Notes: generated from the letters alone by a model not told the origin. Positions 53,204 through 61,644 are shown, numbered from the stretch's first letter. The stretch is 64,000 bases of DNA from Enterobacter sp. JBIWA008 (GCF_019968765.1 NZ_CP074149.1:1922001-1986000), one strand, 5' to 3'. Made by a program: numbers and translations.

Positions 53204-54439
53204 ATGGGCTTGTATTTAGATGAGAATGTTGTTTCTAATATCAACATCCTTAATTCGATTGTAAGAAGAGATTTGACAGATTATGAAAACAATCAACTTT
53301 TCTCTAAAAAAATTATGGACTCTGAAGAAGATTTTCTCAACACCGCAGTCTTAACAGCTTGGATGACTTTTTATAGTCATTTCACAAATGAGCGAAAGTT
53401 TTTAGATGATAATACACAATTTAACCAAGAGTCTATCTCTGACTACGTCAAATTCAATGCAGATATGTATGCCAAAGATAAAATTCAGTTTTTATCAGAC
53501 CTTATCAGAGTTCTCTATGAGTTGCACTTTTGGACAGGTAAGTTACGTGGCGAGGGAATAGTATCAGACGAGTTTTTGACCCTTCTGGAAAATAGATATG
53601 AAAACCTCGAGGATAAAACTACACAGTTCAAATATATCCGTGAAAACTTAGCAGTTGCGTTGGTTCAATGGTTATTAAAAAGTCAAAACTTTTCTGAAGC
53701 CAAGGGGTTGATTAAAAATATTCAAGAAAAAAAGGAGTCCTTTATTGAAGAGGTAACGACTTTAAAAGTCGAGAATCTTAATGAGATAGACCTAAAGGAG
53801 ACTGAAGCGATAAAAAACATTAATGATAACTTTTCCTCCATCAAAAATGAGATAAGGATTAACAAGGAATCCGTTGATGCATCATTAAAAAATATAGCGG
53901 AGTCTTTGATCGAAATAAAAGAGCTAGAAGGTCGAGTACAAGATTTGAAATCAGAATATAATTTCGTAGGCTTGAGTTCTGGCTTCAATAAAATAAAAGA
54001 AAAAAAGGAATTAGAACTAAGAAATATAGAGGTTAATTATAAGAATTTATTTGGATGTATATTCATCGTTCCAGTTATAATTACGGTTCTTCATCTTGTC
54101 ACCCCTGCAGTATTTCCAAAGGATTTGACGGTTTTGTTTCTGGCATTGCCATTTTTAACAATTGAAATGGCTTTGATTTATTTCTTCAGGCTTTCATATT
54201 TAGAAGCGAAATCAATCAGGACGCAGTTAGTTCAGATTGATTTACGCTTAAGCCTTTGCTCATTTATTGATGGTTACGTGGAATATCGCAAGAAGAATAA
54301 TGTCAATATCGATAAAGTCTTAGAGATTTTCGATTCACTGATCTTTAGTCCCATTCAGACAAATGAAAATAATATTCCTTCAATGTTTGATGGTATTGAG
54401 GCGATTGCGGGTTTAGCTGAAAAAATCACAAAAAAATGA
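53204..54439 (+). CDS. Coiled-coil protein with two C-terminal TM helices (DUF6161-like)
   Basis: The 411-residue protein has a helical N-terminal part, a long coiled coil (about 165-280, with repeated NEIDLKETEAIKNINDNF and LEGRVQDLKSEYNF patterns), two TM helices (about 283-304 and 308-328) and a cytosolic tail (ending DSLIFSPIQTNENNIPSMFD...). Layout and tail resemble DUF6161 proteins, but I cannot confirm this. The gene is very AT-rich, has its own AAGGAG site, and stands alone between the SOS cassette and the rusA region. A lysogen-expressed accessory or defence role is inferred from position and composition. Confidence 0.6.
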   Translation: MGLYLDENVVSNINILNSIVRRDLTDYENNQLFSKKIMDSEEDFLNTAVLTAWMTFYSHFTNERKFLDDNTQFNQESISDYVKFNADMYAKDKIQFLSDLIRVLYELHFWTGKLRGEGIVSDEFLTLLENRYENLEDKTTQFKYIRENLAVALVQWLLKSQNFSEAKGLIKNIQEKKESFIEEVTTLKVENLNEIDLKETEAIKNINDNFSSIKNEIRINKESVDASLKNIAESLIEIKELEGRVQDLKSEYNFVGLSSGFNKIKEKKELELRNIEVNYKNLFGCIFIVPVIITVLHLVTPAVFPKDLTVLFLALPFLTIEMALIYFFRLSYLEAKSIRTQLVQIDLRLSLCSFIDGYVEYRKKNNVNIDKVLEIFDSLIFSPIQTNENNIPSMFDGIEAIAGLAEKITKK

Positions 54440-54631
54440 AGTCGTGGTTATTGAGTGCAAGTTAACCTTCTTGCGCTCATTTCGATGTGTGTGGCCACCT
54501 TAATATAAATTTTGTCCTTCAATTATAACTTTATGATAAAAATCGTTAGATTGTTTTTGGTTTAAAAAATTTGTTATAATTTTAACTTAGGCCTGAACAC
54601 CCTAAACCTGCTGCGCCACTGGAGAGATACC

Positions 54632-54724
54632 ATGGCGCAAATACACAACCAGAATAAATCCTTACTGACCCCTCAAAAGGCCAGCGATTCTCTTTTGCCT
54701 CTGCAACTGCAGGAGGCGGCATGA
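54632..54724 (+). CDS. Short ORF upstream of the rusA cluster
   Basis: The 30-codon frame MAQIHNQNKSLLTPQKASDS then LLPLQLQEAA follows GGAGAGATACC and overlaps the next ATG by 4 bp. Such short translated leaders are common ahead of the nin-like region. Function unknown. Confidence 0.45.
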   Translation: MAQIHNQNKSLLTPQKASDSLLPLQLQEAA

Positions 54725-54921
54725 AGAAAAGCTGGTTCACTCACACCGGGCTGACAACCGAAGAAGCCAATGAGCTGGTGGCTCGCTATATGTCTAAAGG
54801 CGTCCCCGTCGAGAAAAGCCTCGATATTGACCCTCGTCTTTGGATAGTCAGCGTATTACTACCTCAGCAAAAATACTCAGCTAAGACAGCGCAAAGCATG
54901 CGTTCTCGGGCATGGGGGTGA
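54721..54921 (+). CDS. Small phage protein upstream of rusA
   Basis: The 66-residue protein (MKKSWFTHTGLTTEEANELV, KGVPVEKSLDIDPRLWIVSV) is typical of short conserved genes before rusA in enteric lambdoid phages, without known function. A GGAGG site precedes it within the upstream frame, and it overlaps the rusA frame. Confidence 0.6.
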   Translation: MKKSWFTHTGLTTEEANELVARYMSKGVPVEKSLDIDPRLWIVSVLLPQQKYSAKTAQSMRSRAWG

Positions 54922-55280
54922 TCGTGACAGTGTACAACATCCTCCCGATGGGTAAGCCACGCATGACGCGTGCCGACAAATGGAAGAAGCGCCCTGAAGT
55001 TATGCGTTACCGGGCCTTTTGCGATCACGTCCGGCTCCTGGGCATTTGCATGCCCGAATCAAATTCACACGTTACCTTCGTTCTTCCAATGCCGAAGAGC
55101 TGGAGCAAGAAAAAGCGCGCAGAGATGAACGGGCAGCCCCATCAGGGTAAGCCCGATCTTGATAACCTGATGAAGTCTTTGATGGATGCGCTCTTCGAAG
55201 ACGATACGCATATCTGGGATTCAAGGATAACAAAGCTCTGGGGCGAGAACGGGCAGATCATTATCAGGGAGAGCGAGTGA
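54912..55280 (+). CDS. rusA: RusA-family Holliday junction resolvase
   Basis: RusA cuts recombination junctions symmetrically. The 122-residue product has the N-terminal YNILPMGKPRMTRADK and the catalytic acidic cluster KPDLDNLMKSLMDALFEDD. The first ATG is used here; GTG codons at 54918 or 54924 fit the GGGGG stretch better and may be the true start. It replaces the rap or ninG function of lambda's nin region. It overlaps the next gene by 4 bp. Confidence 0.88.
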   Translation: MGVIVTVYNILPMGKPRMTRADKWKKRPEVMRYRAFCDHVRLLGICMPESNSHVTFVLPMPKSWSKKKRAEMNGQPHQGKPDLDNLMKSLMDALFEDDTHIWDSRITKLWGENGQIIIRESE

Positions 55281-56299
55281 TGCGTGCGCTTCTTCAACCT
55301 GTGATTGCCCGGGAGCTGGGTGTCGTACTGTTGAAGCCAGGAAGAGAGCTGATGGAGTTGTTCACCACAGGCAGAGTGCTGATCGAGCGTCAGCCTGAAA
55401 GCATGCGCGAATATCAAACAGGCCGTGTTCCCGATGCTAGGCAGCCACTGGCTGAAAAAGAGCAGTTGCGAAGCTTCTTTTTGAATGAAAAGGTCCTGAC
55501 TGCTGCTGGTGGTATTAGCGGGCTTGATTACTGGTTGCTGAAGTATGGAGGAGGAAATTGCCAGTACGCTCATAGCGATTACCACTATCACGAATTAACC
55601 ATCATGCACCATGAGCCGGGTTCCATTTTACTTTGTGGTTATTGTGATAACCAGCTGCGTGAACAACATACCGACGGTCTGGCAGACCTGGCCTGTAATA
55701 ACGTGGTTGCCTATGTGCTGGATTCTGTCCGTATTTATCTTTGCCTGGACAAAAGCCGCGAGATCTCACTTCCAGAGCTCTGCTGGTGGGCAGTACGTAA
55801 AGGGGTTACGGATGCACTTCCAGAATCATGTGTTCGTGAAGCGCTTCGTTTACCTCAAGAAAGCAAGATTGGTCGCGAAAGCGATATTACGCCTTCTGTA
55901 CCGGCCAGCAGCATCCTTTGGGAATTAGTTTCAGCTGTTGACCTGCCTGATGCGCTGACAGAACCGCTGGTGGGCGTGATAGTGGATCCGGCGCCGCCTC
56001 AGTCTTTCATGCGTCGACCGAAGCGTCTGCGCTGGGGAAGTCGCAATTATCTGAATTGGGTGAAAACACAGCCCTGCGAATGCTGCCAGCAGCAATCAGA
56101 CGACCCGCATCACTTAATCGGATGGGGGCAGGGAGGCATGGCAACAAAAGCTCACGACATCTTCTCGATTCCACTTTGCCGAAAACATCATACCGAACTT
56201 CATAACGACCGCCTGGCATTCGAGCGTAAATATGGCTCGCAGCTGGAAATGATCATTAGAGTGCTGGACCGGGCCTACGCGCTCGGCGTTCTGGCGTAA
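55277..56299 (+). CDS. DUF968-like protein with HNH-type zinc domain
   Basis: The 340-residue protein has a poorly conserved N-terminal region and a C-terminal HNH-like domain: PCECCQQQ, DDPHHLIGWGQGG, IPLCRKHHTELHN. This matches DUF968 proteins found between rusA and Q in enteric phages. Nuclease activity is plausible from the Cys/His layout but not established. It overlaps rusA by 4 bp and is 12 bp upstream of the Q-position gene. Confidence 0.8.
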   Translation: MMRALLQPVIARELGVVLLKPGRELMELFTTGRVLIERQPESMREYQTGRVPDARQPLAEKEQLRSFFLNEKVLTAAGGISGLDYWLLKYGGGNCQYAHSDYHYHELTIMHHEPGSILLCGYCDNQLREQHTDGLADLACNNVVAYVLDSVRIYLCLDKSREISLPELCWWAVRKGVTDALPESCVREALRLPQESKIGRESDITPSVPASSILWELVSAVDLPDALTEPLVGVIVDPAPPQSFMRRPKRLRWGSRNYLNWVKTQPCECCQQQSDDPHHLIGWGQGGMATKAHDIFSIPLCRKHHTELHNDRLAFERKYGSQLEMIIRVLDRAYALGVLA

Positions 56300-56311
56300 G
56301 GAGCGAACAGG

Positions 56312-56917
56312 ATGACACCACGTCAACGCCGTAATCATATTGTAGCGCTGGGTAAAGCAGCGAGTGCGCCGCGTAAAAGCTGGCTGGGTAAAAGCATGCT
56401 TCTTACAGGTATTCAGTCGGCATGGATTAAATCATTGCTGACAACATGGGGCGAGGGGGTAAGCGGTGGAACAGCCCCACGATTGCCTCGCGCTCATGCA
56501 TGCTGGGATGTTCTTAAGGGCGGGCGATGGTCGGATAAGGCATTGTCTCGCTTTACAGCTGCACTGGAACAAGCTCGAGCAGAGGGATTCAGAGGGCCGC
56601 AGGCGTTAAATCGTGCTCACGCCATTTTGTGGCCACAGCCCGCCACCAGCATCATTGATGAAGCTATGCACGATGATGACGTTGATTTTGTCGAGCAGTC
56701 AGTGCTGCAGGCGCTTGATGTAAATGACCCGGTTTATATCGTCGGTCTGCAGTATTACACCACACGCAAAAAAATCTCAGACATTACGCGGGAACTACAG
56801 TCTATCGCACCGTGGCTAACGGATTGGGAGGCCAGAAAACGAGTTCGCTGGTGCCTGGAGATATTCAGGGCGAAGGTCTTTTTATCTACGCGGAAGCTCC
56901 TGGCTGAGGAGAGCTGA
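56312..56917 (+). CDS. Q-position antitermination protein (DUF1133-like)
   Basis: The 201-residue protein (IQSAWIKSLLTTWGEGVSGG, EQSVLQALDVNDPVYIVGLQ, WLTDWEARKRVRWCLEIFRA) has the helical pattern of DUF1133 proteins that occupy the late antiterminator position. It is followed by a terminator-rich 1.2-kb leader and then lysis genes, as expected for a Q-type regulator of late transcription. The assignment rests on pattern and position. Confidence 0.7.
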   Translation: MTPRQRRNHIVALGKAASAPRKSWLGKSMLLTGIQSAWIKSLLTTWGEGVSGGTAPRLPRAHACWDVLKGGRWSDKALSRFTAALEQARAEGFRGPQALNRAHAILWPQPATSIIDEAMHDDDVDFVEQSVLQALDVNDPVYIVGLQYYTTRKKISDITRELQSIAPWLTDWEARKRVRWCLEIFRAKVFLSTRKLLAEES

Positions 56918-57053
56918 ATGATTGGGTTTTAACTTTTCGTGCTCTAATTCTATTTATATATTGAAAACGAGCCAGGAATTTAGATAATTTATTCATGCTT
57001 GGCAGAGCTGCGCCGCGATGGCAGCGAACTTAAGCGACAATTTGAATATAACG

Positions 57054-57081
57054 AAAGCCCCGCCGGTCGGGGCTTTTGTTT
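57054..57081 (+). terminator. First late-leader terminator (tR'-like)
   Basis: AAAGCCCC/GGGGCTTT stem with a GCCGGTC loop is followed by TTGTTTT. It lies ~140 bp past the Q-position gene, a tR'-like position. Confidence 0.85.
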
Positions 57082-57261
57082 TACGGCGATACGACAGGGG
57101 TATTCGCGAAGGTGCATTCCACCAGTACCCCTGTCATATCGCCGAACTCACCAGACATATTCGACGTAAAAAAAATTTTAAGGGCCCGGTGTTGCAAGCT
57201 ATGGTTCATCTCTTGTGTTGACAGTTTGTTGATCCAGTTTGAATTAAACTGCGTACAATAA

Positions 57262-57471
57262 ATGAACAGGGAGAATGTATTGTTAAAGATACTCAAAACG
57301 CTGGCGTTGGTAATCTGTTTTGTGGTTAGCTGTGCAATGTACTTTCATCTCTATGTAGTGATGAATAAGGATTGTATTGGGAATACCACAGAAGAGGTGA
57401 CCTATGGGCGTCTGGATGATTGCCCTGATACTGATTGCCAGCCTTATAGCTGGAGTTGTTATTTACATTGA
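57262..57471 (+). CDS. Possible small membrane protein
   Basis: A 69-codon frame (MNRENVLLKILKTLALVICF, VVSCAMYFHLYVVMNKDC) with one TM helix and a Cys-rich tail. The ATG lacks a ribosome binding site; a TTG seven codons in, 7 nt after GGGAG, may be the start. It overlaps the next small ORF in another frame. Weakly supported. Confidence 0.3.
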   Translation: MNRENVLLKILKTLALVICFVVSCAMYFHLYVVMNKDCIGNTTEEVTYGRLDDCPDTDCQPYSWSCYLH

Positions 57472-57520
57472 TGTTATCTCGGATTTCATTATCGATGCCA
57501 ATTTCCTTCATCTCCCATAG
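57404..57520 (+). CDS. Small membrane protein in the late leader
   Basis: The ATG follows AGAGGTGACCT and encodes 38 residues (MGVWMIALILIASLIAGVVI then YIDVISDFIIDANFLHLP) with one strong TM helix. Tiny membrane proteins ahead of holin genes are frequent in lambdoid phages; function unknown. Confidence 0.45.
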   Translation: MGVWMIALILIASLIAGVVIYIDVISDFIIDANFLHLP

Positions 57521-57662
57521 ATGTTTTTGCGTGAGCGCTGCTTTTCGCAAAATTGCTGTGTGAAAATACTGACCCTTGGGTTCAGCGCTCATCCAAAAGC
57601 ATCTCGTCAAAATCCAACTAACCGGGGTGGTTTGTTGGATGAGGTGCCTCAAATTCAAATAG

Positions 57663-57684
57663 CCTCGCTTCGGCGAGGTTTTTT
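57663..57684 (+). terminator. Second late-leader terminator
   Basis: Stem CCTCGC-TTCG-GCGAGG followed by TTTTTT. Confidence 0.85.
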
Positions 57685-57759
57685 CATTTGTAAGACCTCC
57701 ATCAGGTGGCGATGTCTAATACCATTGACCGAAGGAATAAGTTCAGCGTAATTTATTTC

Positions 57760-57870
57760 TGTGGTGAATCCTTTCTAAGCGAAAGGGCGTTCCAGTCGAC
57801 TGCTATCTGCAGGTATGCGCGCGGCTTTGCTGACTGGGGTAGAGTCACCGGGAGGCACCCGGCACCATGA
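57760..57870 (+). ncRNA. Candidate conserved structured RNA upstream of the lysis genes
   Basis: A GC-rich block from GGTGAATCC to CACCGGGAGGCACCCGGCAC, including a CCGGG-AGGCA-CCCGG hairpin, is as I recall widely shared by enteric lambdoid phages just upstream of lysis genes. It ends with an ATG lacking a convincing frame. A leader RNA or small RNA processed from the late transcript is possible. This is from memory of similar sequences and needs comparison. Confidence 0.3.
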
Positions 57871-57902
57871 CAACAATAATACAAGCTTCAAATTCCTTGA
57901 GA

Positions 57903-57930
57903 GCCTGCCATAAAAAGCAGGCCTTTTTTT
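57903..57930 (+). terminator. Third late-leader terminator
   Basis: Stem GCCTGC/GCAGGC with a CATAAAAA loop followed by CTTTTTTT. It would end a transcript containing the structured block just upstream. Confidence 0.85.
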
Positions 57931-58080
57931 ATGGTTTTGCAAACTGCTGCTACTCTTTGAGTTGTGGGAAGTAACTGAATGCCCTGTGGTTCTCCTGGAC
58001 CGATAGTGAATCAGCCGATACAGCTTCACTCCTGAGCATAGGCCTTACTCACACCTACCTTACAAATAGTCAACTCATTA

Positions 58081-58107
58081 GCCCGCCTTCAAAAGCGGGC
58101 TTTTTTT
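58081..58107 (+). terminator. Fourth late-leader terminator
   Basis: Stem GCCCGC/GCGGGC with a CTTCAAAA loop followed by TTTTTTT, 38 bp before the holin start. Confidence 0.85.
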
Positions 58108-58145
58108 ATTCTCACGACAGCACCCGCATAGAGCGAGGTGAGAGC

Positions 58146-58361
58146 ATGTATCGAATGGACAAAATAACTACTGGCATTTCCTACGGCGCATCGGGAGGTA
58201 GTGCCATTTACTGGTTTAGAAGACTTCTTGACGGTTACTCCCCAGAGCAGTGGGCGGCTATAGGTGTGATCGGTAGTTTACTGTTCGGCTTGCTCACCTT
58301 TCTCACCAACCTCTATTTCCAAATCAAAGCAGACCGTCGAAGAGCTGCGCGAGGTGAATGA
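58146..58361 (+). CDS. S: Phage 21-type pinholin with dual start
   Basis: The 71-residue frame equals phage 21 S in length and layout: [20 protein letters not shown] (TMD1, Gly/Ser/Ala-rich), then [20 protein letters not shown] (TMD2), ending [11 protein letters not shown]. Starts at codons 1 and 4 (Met-Tyr-Arg-Met) would give a 71-residue antiholin with an extra positive charge and a 68-residue holin, as in phage 21 (Met-Lys-Ser-Met). Pinholins depolarise the membrane, which activates the SAR endolysin encoded next. Confidence 0.92.
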   Translation: MYRMDKITTGISYGASGGSAIYWFRRLLDGYSPEQWAAIGVIGSLLFGLLTFLTNLYFQIKADRRRAARGE

Positions 58362-58903
58362 TGTCTAATAAATCAAAACTCAGCGCAGCAGTGCTGGCAC
58401 TAATCGCATCAGGTGCATCTGCTCCACTCATTTTTGACCAGTTCATCAGCGAGAAAGAAGGCAATGCGCTGGTGGCCGTTGTTGATCCGGGTGGGGTCTG
58501 GTCTTTATGTCACGGCGTTACCTTTATCGATGGCAGACGTGTTGTTAGGGGCATGACGACCACTGAGGAACAATGCAGGAAGGTTAACGCTATTGAACGC
58601 GATAAGGCATTAGCCTGGGTTGATAGCAATATCAAAGTGCCTCTTACAGAGCCGCAGAAGGTGGGTATCGCATCCTTCTGCCCGTATAACATCGGGCCTG
58701 GTAAATGCTTTCCTTCGACGTTCTATAAGCGCATCAATGCTGGTGACCGGAAAGGGGCCTGTGAAGCTATTCGCTGGTGGATTAAAGACGGTGGCCGTGA
58801 TTGCCGACTAACCAAAGGCCAGAAGAATGGCTGCTATGGGCAGGTCGAGCGGCGCGATCAAGAAAGTGCGCTGGCATGCTGGGGGCTGACCAATGAAAAT
58901 TAA
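58358..58903 (+). CDS. R: SAR endolysin (GH24 muramidase, R21-like)
   Basis: The 181-residue protein has an N-terminal SAR segment rich in Ala/Ser/Gly ([20 protein letters not shown]) that tethers it inactive in the membrane until the pinholin fires. The catalytic region fits E34-x8-D43-x5-S49 (from [20 protein letters not shown]); the last position is Ser where Thr is usual in T4-type lysozymes. Several cysteines (C51 and others) could regulate activity by disulfide exchange. It overlaps the holin by 4 bp and Rz by 11 bp. Confidence 0.92.
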   Translation: MMSNKSKLSAAVLALIASGASAPLIFDQFISEKEGNALVAVVDPGGVWSLCHGVTFIDGRRVVRGMTTTEEQCRKVNAIERDKALAWVDSNIKVPLTEPQKVGIASFCPYNIGPGKCFPSTFYKRINAGDRKGACEAIRWWIKDGGRDCRLTKGQKNGCYGQVERRDQESALACWGLTNEN

Positions 58904-59408
58904 TCCAGGTCTAATCGGCGTTGTCGTTATTGCTTTCCTTTCGGTCGCCCTCGTTAAAAGTTGTTCAGATGCCAGCAGCCTGCAGAGTGATAACAACGTT
59001 CTGAGAAGTGACAACACTTTGCAGGGGCAGGTAATTGCCACTCAGGCATTCAACTTCAATCGGTTCAATCAGGTTGCAGAGCATGCCAACAGGCTTAACT
59101 CCCTGATCGACACCAGCACTGAAGAAACCGTTATCGAATACCGGGAGATTCTCCGCCGTGAAAAAACCTGTGATCTACCTGTTCCTGCTGACATTGCTGG
59201 TGGGCTGCTCGAATACGCGTACCGTTTACGTTCCAGCGCAATGCACGCCGATCCCGACGGACCTAACGCACCCGATGATCGTACCGCTGCCGCCAGCTCA
59301 ATGACGTACTGCCAGGCTGTGCTCTGGATTAAGCCGCTGCTGGCCGTGATTGAAAAGGGTAACAACAACTTCGCAGGTATTCGTGAGATGGAGAAAGAGC
59401 GACAATAG
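58893..59408 (+). CDS. Rz: Rz-like i-spanin
   Basis: The 171-residue protein starts [20 protein letters not shown] (single N-terminal TM, type II), followed by a periplasmic coiled-coil region (SLQSDNNVLRSDNTLQGQVI). With Rz1 it fuses inner and outer membranes in the last lysis step. Unlike lambda Rz, it extends ~35 codons past the end of the embedded Rz1. Confidence 0.85.
   Translation: MKINPGLIGVVVIAFLSVALVKSCSDASSLQSDNNVLRSDNTLQGQVIATQAFNFNRFNQVAEHANRLNSLIDTSTEETVIEYREILRREKTCDLPVPADIAGGLLEYAYRLRSSAMHADPDGPNAPDDRTAAASSMTYCQAVLWIKPLLAVIEKGNNNFAGIREMEKERQ
59158..59304 (+). CDS. Rz1: Rz1-like o-spanin lipoprotein, embedded in Rz
   Basis: A GTG-started frame inside Rz (+1 relative) encodes 48 residues: a signal with lipobox (MKKPVIYLFLLTLLVGC, lipidated Cys17) and a Pro-rich mature part (VPAQCTPIPTDLTH, VPLPPAQ). 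This is the classical nested Rz1 arrangement and completes the two-component spanin. Confidence 0.88.
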   Translation: MKKPVIYLFLLTLLVGCSNTRTVYVPAQCTPIPTDLTHPMIVPLPPAQ

Positions 59409-59536
59409 TGAGTAAAAAAAACGGAAACACTCTAGGTACAGTTAACGTGATCGGTTAGTAAATTCCCTCAATTCTGACTTATCAACTAACCTATGCTATG
59501 GCATTATTCCTTGAAAACCATTGTCAAGGATTACAA

Positions 59537-61528
59537 ATGTCGAAGATTACCGTTAAAGCAGGGGCTGATCACATAAACGATCTTGCAACTGCTAAGCCAG
59601 TCTCAGCGATCAGTGAACTTATATGGAATGGATTTGATGCCAAGTCTCAATGCGTAGAAGTTATAATTAATAAAAACCCTGCGCTTGAATCAATCGACTC
59701 CATTATAGTGAAAGATTACGGTTCAGGAATTGATCACAATAAAGTATCGGATTTATTCGGCAACTTAGGTGAGTCTTGGAAGAAGCAAGCCAGAGCAAAC
59801 GGTGATAGATCACTCCATGGTCAATATGGACGAGGCAGGTTCAAGGCTTTATCCTTGGGCTCAAAAATCAAATGGAACACGGTCTTTACTAAAGATGATA
59901 AGAGTTTCAAGTATGCAATTTCTTCTGATGCTAACAGCGTAAAAGATTTTGAGATAGGACCGATAACATCTCTTGAACGTACAGATAGCGGTACCGAAAT
60001 AGAAATCTTTAACGTCACTGAAAATGTTAACTATTTGCTTAGTGAGGAAGCTCTTTCAGAGTTGGTGATGGAATTCGCCTTATTCCTGACTGAGTACCCC
60101 AATAGGAAATTAATTTTCTGTGGTGTTCATGTTAAACCTGAGGATGCTTGGGATGATAAAACTGACTTCGATTTAGGTGATATTGAGTTACCTAATGAGC
60201 AAAAAGCTAAGGTTTCTCTATCTATAATTGAATGGAAAAAGAAAAATATACAGCGTGAATTTCATTATTGCGACGCCCTAGGGTTTTCCTATTATAAAGA
60301 AAAACTTGGGCAATTAGTCAGAGCGCCAGGTTATGAATTTACCATCTATGCAAAATGTGATTACTTCAAAGCACTAAGTGAAAGAAATGAAATCTCTTTG
60401 GGAGATATGATCCCGGAGTTGAAAGTAATCAAAGACGCAGTATTGCAAAGGGCAAGGCTGCATTTTATCGATAAAGCATTCGTTAAGAAAACCAAGATAG
60501 TAGATTCATGGAAAGAGGAAGAAATCTATCCCTACGATGATGAATTGGTGCTTGATCCTACCAAAATCGTTGAACGAAAAGTTTTTGATATCTTAGCGGT
60601 CAATGTTCAAAGTTATCTTAAAACATTCGAAAAGGCTGATAAGAAAACAAAAAAATTCACTTTCATGCTATTGTCTCAAGCCATCAAACAGAATCCAGCT
60701 TCCGTGCAGAAAATAATCTCTGAAGTTCTTGGGTTGAAGAAAAAGGAGCAAGATGAATTGGCGGAATTGCTTGAGAGCACAACTCTCTCATCAATTATAA
60801 GTGCTTCAAAAATAGTAACTGACCGTCTTAATTTTCTTAATGGGCTCGACAATTTGGTGCACGACAAAGAGTCTAAAAAGAATTTGTTAGAAAGAGATCA
60901 GTTGCACAAAATACTTGAGCGTGAGGCTTGGATCTTTAAAGAAGATTTCTTCTTGGCTGGTTCGGAAAACCGTCTGGAGGAAGTACTACTTAAACATATC
61001 AAACATCTCGGAAAGCGTGAGGATGATACGTCAGCAGGGCCGGTGCTCTTACCAGATGGAAGGCAGGGTCGTGTAGATTTGATGTTTGCAAAATCACGTC
61101 AACCATATGAAGGTTTTACTGAGTATTTAGTAGTTGAATTAAAAAGACCGTCTCAGAAAATTGATTATGATGTTATTGGTCAAGTAGAAAAATATGCTTT
61201 GGCTGTAAGTGCCGATGAACGGTTCGACCACGCAAACTCCAAGTGGACCTTCATAGCTGTTTCTAACTCGATGGATGCATATGCTACGAAAAGAGCTCGT
61301 CAACGTGGCTGGCCCAAAGGGAAGACCCTTGATGATGCTGATGCTAACGTCGAGGTTTGGGTAATGACTTGGTCAGAGGTGATTCATGCTGCAAGGTCTA
61401 AATTAAGTTTCTTTAGCCAGCAGCTGAAGTATGAGGCTACCAGAGGAAGCTCGACAGAGTATCTTGAGCAGAAGCATAAAGAGTTTCTTCCTGAATTACC
61501 TGCTAATGAAGTAACAAAGGTCTCATAG
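59537..61528 (+). CDS. GHKL ATPase fused to a Shedu/DUF4263-like PD-(D/E)XK nuclease (candidate phage defence)
   Basis: The start at 59537 (MSKITVKAGADHINDLATAK) follows AAGGATTACAA; 39 upstream codon-bases are rejected. Of 663 residues, the N-terminal GHKL domain shows the N box E27-N31-D34 (ISELIWNGFDAKS), D60-G62-G64 (KDYGSGID) and a glycine-rich lid G95-G98-G100 (GQYGRGRFKA). A helical middle follows. The C-terminal nuclease has D514 (GRVDLMF), E534-L-K536 (VVELKRP) and Q549 (GQVEKYA), like DUF4263. The gene is AT-rich with its own probable promoter and lies between Rz1 and cos, the lambda moron site. A single-gene, ATP-gated nuclease defence is inferred. Confidence 0.82.
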   Translation: MSKITVKAGADHINDLATAKPVSAISELIWNGFDAKSQCVEVIINKNPALESIDSIIVKDYGSGIDHNKVSDLFGNLGESWKKQARANGDRSLHGQYGRGRFKALSLGSKIKWNTVFTKDDKSFKYAISSDANSVKDFEIGPITSLERTDSGTEIEIFNVTENVNYLLSEEALSELVMEFALFLTEYPNRKLIFCGVHVKPEDAWDDKTDFDLGDIELPNEQKAKVSLSIIEWKKKNIQREFHYCDALGFSYYKEKLGQLVRAPGYEFTIYAKCDYFKALSERNEISLGDMIPELKVIKDAVLQRARLHFIDKAFVKKTKIVDSWKEEEIYPYDDELVLDPTKIVERKVFDILAVNVQSYLKTFEKADKKTKKFTFMLLSQAIKQNPASVQKIISEVLGLKKKEQDELAELLESTTLSSIISASKIVTDRLNFLNGLDNLVHDKESKKNLLERDQLHKILEREAWIFKEDFFLAGSENRLEEVLLKHIKHLGKREDDTSAGPVLLPDGRQGRVDLMFAKSRQPYEGFTEYLVVELKRPSQKIDYDVIGQVEKYALAVSADERFDHANSKWTFIAVSNSMDAYATKRARQRGWPKGKTLDDADANVEVWVMTWSEVIHAARSKLSFFSQQLKYEATRGSSTEYLEQKHKEFLPELPANEVTKVS

Positions 61529-61614
61529 CTTAGCCTGTGCATTATCTGCGGAGTGTTTAAAGGCTAAATAGTTAGAGGTTGTGTGATAATCAAAATGTAT
61601 TCTGCATATCTCTT

Positions 61615-61644
61615 AGAGCGGATTTGGTGAGTGCCATCCGCTCT
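61615..61644 (+). terminator. Hairpin after the GHKL-nuclease gene
   Basis: A 9-bp perfect stem AGAGCGGAT/ATCCGCTCT with a 12-nt loop lies 87 bp after the stop. No strong T tract follows, so it is only a candidate terminator or a DNA dyad near cos. Confidence 0.35.

Larger units (their letters stand above)
56918..58145 (+). other. Late leader region between the Q-position gene and lysis genes
   Basis: This 1.2-kb stretch holds four intrinsic terminators (57054, 57663, 57903, 58081), one or two tiny membrane ORFs and a GC-rich structured element, but no full-size gene. It corresponds to the pR'-tR' leader of lambdoid phages, where Q-modified polymerase must read through. No tRNA was found. 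Confidence 0.6.

Noticed and set aside
55277..56299. The HNH-containing gene as a homing endonuclease or insertion.
   Set aside because: It lies in frame-overlap with rusA and matches the standard DUF968 position in enteric lambdoid phages, so it is a regular phage gene.
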